From JACDEA01 sp963742585 (GTDB lineage Bacteria > Actinomycetota > Acidimicrobiia > Acidimicrobiales > JACDEA01): 64,000 bases of DNA. Under the pieces are notes generated by a model. It did no database searches. It was not told the DNA's origin and saw only the letters and a list, made by a program, of their open reading frames with translations. The DNA lies in NCBI GenBank assembly GCA_963742585.1, contig CAVUMI010000006.1, positions 372,001 to 436,000 of the forward strand, given 5' to 3'. Positions 59,311-64,000 of the stretch are shown piece by piece. How positions within the stretch are numbered: the first letter of the stretch is position 1; each line of letters begins with the position of its first letter. A program made the translations under genes and the position numbers.

Positions 59311-60165
59311 TCACCACTTGCGCTCGTACCGGCTGCGCAGCCAGATCGCGAAGGAGTTCATTAGCAGGAGGCCTCCCAGTAGCACGATGATGGCCGCGGC
59401 GGCGAGGATCTTGAACTCGTCCTGGGGCCGGGTGATCCAGTTGAAGATTTGGATGGGCAGCACCGTGAAGGCGCTGTCCGGGCCGGTGGGATTGAACGTG
59501 ATGAACGTGATGCCGCCGACCAGCAGCAGGGGCGCCGCCTCGCCGATGGCCCGGGAGAGCGCGAGGATCGAGCCGGTCGCGATGCCAGGCACGGCGGCGG
59601 GAAGTACCTGACGCCGGACCGTCTGCAGCTGGGTCGCGCCGAGAGCCAGTGACCCCAAGCGGATCGAGTTGGGTACGGCCCGAATCGCTTCGCGCGACGA
59701 GATCACGACGATAGGCAGGACGAGCAGCGTCAGGGTCAGGGCGGCGGCCAGCACGGTCGGGCCAAAGCCCATCCCCCGCACAATGAAGCCCAAGCCGAGG
59801 ATGCCATAGACGATCGACGGCACCGCGGCCAGGTTCTGCAGGTTGACCTCGATGAGCCGGTTGTACCACCGCTGGCGGTCGGCAAATTCCTCGAGGTAGA
59901 CCGCGGCGCCGATCCCGACGGGCAGACACATGAGCGCGGTGAGCCCCACCACCCAGAGGGTTCCCATGATCGCCGACTGTGCCCCGGCGCGCTTTGGGAG
60001 GCTCGAAGGGAACCGGCGCACGAGATCAAGGTTGAGCCGCGGCCATCCCTTTGTCACCACGTACACGAGCAGGACCACCAAGCTGACAACCGCGAACATG
60101 ACGCACGCCAGCACCACGACTCGGAACGCGGCGTTGGTGGCGCGACGGCCCTGCGTGGCGGTCAC
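59311..60165 (-). CDS. pstA: Phosphate ABC transporter permease PstA
   Basis: 284 residues, intact. Six membrane segments (VVLACVMFAVVSLVVLLVYV, GTLWVVGLTALMCLPVGIGA), EAA loop IGEAAPLLLVGGI, and YLEEFADRQRWYNRLIEVNL. GTG-type overlap with pstC (60162-60165). Confidence 0.93.
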   Translation of the reverse strand: MTATQGRRATNAAFRVVVLACVMFAVVSLVVLLVYVVTKGWPRLNLDLVRRFPSSLPKRAGAQSAIMGTLWVVGLTALMCLPVGIGAAVYLEEFADRQRWYNRLIEVNLQNLAAVPSIVYGILGLGFIVRGMGFGPTVLAAALTLTLLVLPIVVISSREAIRAVPNSIRLGSLALGATQLQTVRRQVLPAAVPGIATGSILALSRAIGEAAPLLLVGGITFITFNPTGPDSAFTVLPIQIFNWITRPQDEFKILAAAAIIVLLGGLLLMNSFAIWLRSRYERKW

Positions 60166-61076
60166 TCGTAGACCTCGCGGAACCGGCGAACGAGACGGAT
60201 GCTGATCACGTTCATGGCAAAGGTGGCGACGAAGAGCGTCGCGCCGACCGCGAAAATCGTCTTGTAGCCGGTGCTACCGACCGGTTGATCGCCGAAACCT
60301 GCCGCGGCGATGAACGCCGTCATCGTCTGCATGGCCTTGGTGGGGTCGAACGTGAGGTCGGGCGTGCCGCCCGCCGCTATGAGGACGATCATCGTCTCGC
60401 CGATGGCGCGGGAGATGGCCAGGACAAACGCGGCAACGATCCCCGACAGCGCGGCGGGCACGACCACCCGCGTCGATACCTGAAAGCGCGAGCTGCCCAG
60501 GGCGAGCGCGCCGGCTCGAAGCGACTCGGGAACCGCAGCCATGGCGTCCTCGGCGAGCGACGCCACCGTCGGCAGGATCATCACGCCCATCACCAGCCCG
60601 GCCGACAGCGCGTTGAAGATCTCCGGCGGATCACCGAGGAACCAGAGGTCCTGGAGCAACGGCGTGACGAAGGTCAACGCGAAGAACCCATAGACCACCG
60701 TCGGGATCCCGGCGAGCACTTCGATGATGGGCTTGAGCGTGTTGCGCGTGCGCTGGCTGGCGTACTCGCTCATGTAGATCGCCGCGCCCAAGCCGATTGG
60801 CATGCACACGAGCAGCGCGCAGACCGTCACCACGATGGTGGCCGTCACCAGCGGCAGCACGCCGAACCGGGCGTCGGCGAACAGTGGCGCCCAGTCCCGC
60901 CCGGTGAAGAACTCGCCGATGCTCACCTCGGAGAAGAACTCGACCGTGGGCTCGGCCAACGCCACCACGATGCCGATCGTGGTGGCCACCGAGACCAGCG
61001 CGCACAGCAGCAGCACGGCCTTTACAGCCCGTTCGCCCCAACGCGGACGCGGCGGCCCCAACCGCAAGGGGTTCAA
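60162..61076 (-). CDS. pstC: Phosphate ABC transporter permease PstC
   Basis: 304 residues, intact. VKAVLLLCALVSVATTIGIV, LVCMPIGLGAAIYMSEYASQ, EVLAGIPTVVYGFFALTFVT and EAA-loop ISRAIGETMIVLIAAGG are typical. Overlaps pstS and pstA by four bases each. Confidence 0.94.
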   Translation of the reverse strand: MNPLRLGPPRPRWGERAVKAVLLLCALVSVATTIGIVVALAEPTVEFFSEVSIGEFFTGRDWAPLFADARFGVLPLVTATIVVTVCALLVCMPIGLGAAIYMSEYASQRTRNTLKPIIEVLAGIPTVVYGFFALTFVTPLLQDLWFLGDPPEIFNALSAGLVMGVMILPTVASLAEDAMAAVPESLRAGALALGSSRFQVSTRVVVPAALSGIVAAFVLAISRAIGETMIVLIAAGGTPDLTFDPTKAMQTMTAFIAAAGFGDQPVGSTGYKTIFAVGATLFVATFAMNVISIRLVRRFREVYE

Positions 61077-62023
61077 CCGCCGGAACTGGCCTTGAGCTTC
61101 GTCAGCTGCTCATCCAGCTTCGCCTGTTGCTCGCTGGTGAGCGGAACGAACAGAGCCTGAGTGGCGATGTCGCTTGTGTTCTCAATGTAGAACTCGATGA
61201 AGGCGAGGCCCTCGGGCCGCTGCAACAGCTTGGCGCTCGGGTAGACGAACAGTGGCCGACTCAGAGGCTTGTACGTGCCGTCCTGCACGGTGGCCTTGGT
61301 GGGCTCGACGCAGCCTGAGCCACCGTCGACTTTCACCACGGCGAGCTTGGTCTTGTTCTGCTCGTAGTAGGACAGCCCGAAGTATCCGAGACCGCCCTTG
61401 GTCCCCGATACGCCTTGCACGGTGACGTTGTCGTCTTCAGTGGCGTTGTAGTCCGACCGGCTCTGCTTCTCCTTGCCATTGATGGCCTTGGTGAAGAAGT
61501 CAAACGTTCCCGAATCGGTACCGGCGCCGAAGAGGCTGAGCTCCTGATCGGGGAAAGACGGGTCGACGTCCTTCCAGTTCTTCACGGTCGAGCCCTGGTC
61601 CCAGATCTTCTTGAGGTGCGCAACGGTCAGGCACTTGGCCCACGTGTTGTCCTTGTTGACCACCAAGGCAATGCCGTCATTAGCGATCTGGAAGCTGTCG
61701 TAGGTGATGCCTTTGCTCTGGCAGAGCACCTGCTCCGTGGCGTCGATGGCGCGCGACGCGTCGGAGATGTCGGTTTCGCCGGCGCAGAACTTCTTGAACC
61801 CGCCACCGGTGCCTGAGGTACCGACGGTGATCTGCACGCCAGGTTGATCCTCGCGGAAGAGTTCGGCCGCCGCCTCACTCAGTGGGCCAACCGTGCTCGA
61901 GCCGTCGATGCGAATGGTCCCCGAGAGATTCGTGCCGCCGGCATCGTCGTCATCGGAACCGCAGGCCCCGGCGACGAGGGCCAAGGTCGCGATCAGGATC
62001 ACGGGCACGAGTCGTTTGCGCAT
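61073..62023 (-). CDS. pstS: Phosphate-binding lipoprotein PstS
   Basis: 316 residues, ATG at 62023. Lipobox LVAGAC. Phosphate-binding motifs IRIDGSSTVGPLSEAAAELF, VGTSGTGGGFKKFCAGETDI, LSLFGAGTDSGTFDFFTKAI. First gene of the pst operon, preceded by a PHO box. Confidence 0.95.
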   Translation of the reverse strand: MRKRLVPVILIATLALVAGACGSDDDDAGGTNLSGTIRIDGSSTVGPLSEAAAELFREDQPGVQITVGTSGTGGGFKKFCAGETDISDASRAIDATEQVLCQSKGITYDSFQIANDGIALVVNKDNTWAKCLTVAHLKKIWDQGSTVKNWKDVDPSFPDQELSLFGAGTDSGTFDFFTKAINGKEKQSRSDYNATEDDNVTVQGVSGTKGGLGYFGLSYYEQNKTKLAVVKVDGGSGCVEPTKATVQDGTYKPLSRPLFVYPSAKLLQRPEGLAFIEFYIENTSDIATQALFVPLTSEQQAKLDEQLTKLKASSGG

Positions 62024-62063
62024 ACCGCGCACCGTAAGGACGCCAGGCAACGCGCGGTTGGCT

Positions 62064-62085
62064 ACAGGATGAACGAGGGGTGAAC
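62064..62085 (-). promoter_or_regulatory. PHO box upstream of pstS
   Basis: On the minus strand GTTCACCCCTC is followed directly by GTTCATCCTGT: two 11-bp direct repeats matching the known actinobacterial PhoP/RegX3 half-site (GTTCAYYYRGC-like). About 40 bases before the pstS start. Confidence 0.8.
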
Positions 62086-62108
62086 TACGCCCGAAATCGA
62101 GGGGGCTG

Positions 62109-62849
62109 CTACGCGACGATCTCGACCGGCGTGCCGATGCCGGTCAGGCCCGCCAGCTTGGTGATGGCGGTGTTCTTCATCCGGATGCAGCCGTTGCTGA
62201 TCGTGCCGGGTATGAGCTGCGGAGCATTGGTGCCGTGAATGGCGATCTGCCCGACGCCGCCCATGAAGCGTTCGAGCACATTGGAGAAGCCGGAGACACT
62301 CATCTGGTACGGCCCCCAGACGGTGTTGGGGTTGGCCAGCTTGACCATGGCGTCGACATAGAACTTGCCCAGAGGTGTCGGGGTCCGGGCCTTGCCGACG
62401 CCGACCGCCTCCTGCATGACGACTTCGTCACCCTTGAACAACGTGAGCCGCTGCGCGGCGACCTCAACGAGGATGCGGTACTGCTGCACGTCGGCCAGCT
62501 TCACCTCACTGGCCCTTACCCAACCCACCGCGCCGTTGGGGCGCACGGGCAGCCGAACCTGGAGCCAATCGTCCCGCTTGTTGATCGCGAGGAATGCCAG
62601 TGGCTGTGCCTCGGCGGTTGGGTTCTTGAGCGTGCCGACCGGCGTACCGGCCCCAGGCTCGGCGAAGACCGAAACCTGTTTCCCGCTGGCCCAGAGCAGC
62701 TGGTTGTACTCGGCCGGCTTCGGCGGCGCCGTCGTGGACACCGTGGTGGGAGCGGCGACCGGCATCGCCAACTCGGAACCGCTGTTGGAGCAGGCGCCGG
62801 CCAAGGCGACGACCGCAAGCAACGCGAGGACGATCCGCCGGGGAGCCAC
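62109..62849 (-). CDS. L,D-transpeptidase (YkuD) lipoprotein
   Basis: 246 residues, GTG at 62849. Lipobox LAGAC. A ~90-residue SH3-like N-terminal part (KQVSVFAEPGAGTPVGTLKN), then the YkuD domain: LTLFKGDEVVMQEAVGVGKA, GQIAIHGTNAPQLIP and catalytic Cys in SNGCIRMKNTA (Asn replaces the usual His of SHGC). Makes 3-3 peptidoglycan cross-links or attaches proteins outside the membrane. Confidence 0.92.
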   Translation of the reverse strand: MAPRRIVLALLAVVALAGACSNSGSELAMPVAAPTTVSTTAPPKPAEYNQLLWASGKQVSVFAEPGAGTPVGTLKNPTAEAQPLAFLAINKRDDWLQVRLPVRPNGAVGWVRASEVKLADVQQYRILVEVAAQRLTLFKGDEVVMQEAVGVGKARTPTPLGKFYVDAMVKLANPNTVWGPYQMSVSGFSNVLERFMGGVGQIAIHGTNAPQLIPGTISNGCIRMKNTAITKLAGLTGIGTPVEIVA

Positions 62850-62853
62850 CGCG

Positions 62854-63369
62854 TCAGGTTACCTGTATCGGGACGCTCAGCTCCCGCGTGTTGGTGCCCA
62901 GGGTTTCGTTGGAAACCACCAGCTGAAGCACCTGATCGCGAGCGCTCGACCGCGCCTCGTAACGGAGCGTGGCCAGCGCGGCGTTCATCGGCTCCAACGG
63001 TCCCCGGATGTATAACCACCCCGGCCCGAACGCTCGGTGAACCCTGATCCCGTCGCTGCGTTCGAAGTCGATATTCGCGGTGGGCGCGTACATAACCACC
63101 CCGAGCCAATCGTCGGGCTTTGCCCCCGGGGCGGCCAGGGCAAAGCCGGTGACCTTGCCATCTGATCGAGACGCCTTCACCCCGGACGGGGCATGCACCA
63201 CGGGGATCGGATCGCCCCGCACAACCGCCGGGACATAGGCGGTCGTCGTCGTCGGGCGCGTCGGCCGTGTGCTCGCGGATCGGGTCGAGCCGTCACGAAA
63301 CTGCCAGACGGCAAGGACGCCGAGCACCACGACCAGCAACGCCGCGATCGCAGCCCTTCGAGTTCGCAA
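62854..63369 (-). CDS. Membrane-anchored protein of unknown function
   Basis: TTG at 63369 fits best: RTRRAAIAALLVVVLGVLAV is an N-terminal anchor, followed by a Thr-rich linker and a ~115-residue outer domain (GKVTGFALAAPGAKPDDWLG, VHRAFGPGWLYIRG). Intact frame, about 171 residues. Family not recognised. Four bases before the L,D-transpeptidase gene, so they may be co-transcribed. Confidence 0.65.
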   Translation of the reverse strand: MRTRRAAIAALLVVVLGVLAVWQFRDGSTRSASTRPTRPTTTTAYVPAVVRGDPIPVVHAPSGVKASRSDGKVTGFALAAPGAKPDDWLGVVMYAPTANIDFERSDGIRVHRAFGPGWLYIRGPLEPMNAALATLRYEARSSARDQVLQLVVSNETLGTNTRELSVPIQVT

Positions 63370-63444
63370 GGGAGCATCTTCGCAGGAGTCACACCCACCC
63401 GCGGCGAACGGAACCAGAGCAACGATTAGACCCCGGAGGGCGAA

Positions 63445-63582
63445 ATGAACACATTGATCAACCGGCTGATGATGAGGGTGCACCGCACGGAGCGGGGCGC
63501 CAGCCTGGTCGAGTACGGGCTGCTGGTGGTGGCGATCCTCGTGGCCGCGGCCGCGGTTGCGAAGGAGCTCCCCAAGCTCTAA
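63445..63582 (+). CDS. Flp-family type IVb pilin
   Basis: 45 residues, ATG at 63445 with GGAGGG six bases before it. Prepilin pattern ERGASLVEYGLLVVAILVAA: Gly-Ala cleavage site, Glu at +5 and Tyr at +6 and a long hydrophobic helix. Normally assembled by a Tad secretion system; no tad gene is in the window. Confidence 0.88.
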   Translation: MNTLINRLMMRVHRTERGASLVEYGLLVVAILVAAAAVAKELPKL

Positions 63583-63585
63583 CCG

Positions 63586-64000
63586 GTGACCGACATCCCG
63601 ACCGAGGCCGAGGTCCTCGGCTATTTCGACGCGCTGTCGAACTGGGGACGGTGGGGCGCGGACGATCGGCTGGGCACGCTGAACCACATCGGTCCGGACC
63701 ACCGCGTCGCCGCCGCCCGCCTCGTGACCGAGGGCGTCACGGTGTCACTGGCGTGGGATGTCGACACGGTGCCCCGCGTCGATCACGTCTTCGGCCCGGC
63801 GCAGCGATTCATGCTTGCGACCGGCGAGGCCGTGCCCACCTCCGGCGGTGGTGGCGCGCTCGAACACATCGGCCTCGTGTACCACGGCTACACCGTCACG
63901 CACCTCGACGCGCTTTCCCACATCTTCTGGAACGGCCGGATGTACAACGGACGACCCGCGGGCGCGGTGACCGCCATGTTCGGTGCACGGGAGCACGACG
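63586..64000 (+). CDS. Cyclase-family (kynurenine-formamidase-like) hydrolase, C-terminus outside window
   Basis: GTG at 63586, four bases after the pilin stop. At least 138 residues: WGADDRLGTLNHIGPDHRVA near the start and metal-binding HGYTVTHLDALSHIFW (the HxGTHxDxPxH motif in a variant form). Members hydrolyse amides or lactones with a bound metal. Confidence 0.82.
   Translation, partial: MTDIPTEAEVLGYFDALSNWGRWGADDRLGTLNHIGPDHRVAAARLVTEGVTVSLAWDVDTVPRVDHVFGPAQRFMLATGEAVPTSGGGGALEHIGLVYHGYTVTHLDALSHIFWNGRMYNGRPAGAVTAMFGAREHD

Overview
The window looks like a chromosomal piece of a high-GC actinobacterium. The strongest taxonomic evidence is the cell-wall/division block at 38.0-46.8 kb (tRNA-Leu, fhaA, fhaB, PP2C phosphatase, ftsW/rodA, penicillin-binding protein, pknB with PASTA repeats, a pabA/trpG-type amidotransferase, a DUF881 protein and crgA). 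This block lies close to the replication origin in mycobacteria and relatives. Frequent GTG/TTG starts, four-base ATGA/GTGA gene overlaps, a SARP-type regulator and a regX3-type Pho operon agree with this. A deep-branching class such as Acidimicrobiia is plausible but not proven from the sequence.

Layout. 0-0.5 kb: start of a DUF4389 membrane protein with a Lys/Ala-rich tail. 0.6-5.7 kb: CBS protein, then an ECF sigma / zinc-finger anti-sigma / ABC-transporter operon. 5.8-9.9 kb: DUF4399 lipoprotein, TetR regulator with a divergent flavin amine oxidase, class III cyclase and a YjbR protein. 10-19.6 kb: methyltransferase, TPR/LuxR regulator, cupin, secreted esterase, a fusion of S15-peptidase and multicopper-oxidase fragments, a beta-helix protein and an oxidative N-demethylase pair. 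19.7-22.2 kb: large secreted DUF6351 protein ending in an LPPTG sorting signal. 22.2-24 kb: mazEF overlapping a cytochrome P450. 24-28.7 kb: small secreted protein, hydrolase, cupin, MerR, MpaB-type oxygenase and secreted tyrosinase. 28.8-37.7 kb: a dense signalling region (cNMP-binding LuxR regulator, histidine kinase, lone receiver, cyclase-receiver fusion, NarL regulator, SARP-hydrolase-cyclase fusion) with three copies of an unrecognised small secreted domain, one of them fused to a secreted lipase-like hydrolase; a fourth copy lies at 24 kb. 37.8-38.1 kb: internally deleted IS481-like element next to tRNA-Leu. 47-55 kb: histidine kinase, thiolase, thioesterase, DUF6886 protein, peroxiredoxin, acyl-CoA synthetase, EamA transporter and a DUF47/Pit phosphate uptake pair. 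56-62 kb: complete pstSCAB-phoR-regX3-phoU operon with a PHO box. 62-64 kb: L,D-transpeptidase, a membrane-anchored protein, an orphan Flp pilin and a cyclase-family enzyme that runs off the edge.

Two families of intergenic palindromes recur: a roughly 50-bp hairpin (three copies) and a roughly 120-bp nested inverted repeat (two copies). They sit at or very near gene ends.

Many genes need one or more single-base corrections, mostly removal of an inserted base. These are scattered at 0-25 kb and dense at 38-58.8 kb. Because they hit essential genes whose protein sequence is otherwise well conserved, I treat them as likely assembly errors and annotate each gene as one unit spanning its frames. 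No stretch longer than about 300 bases is without a gene or element. I see no rRNA, CRISPR array or replication origin.
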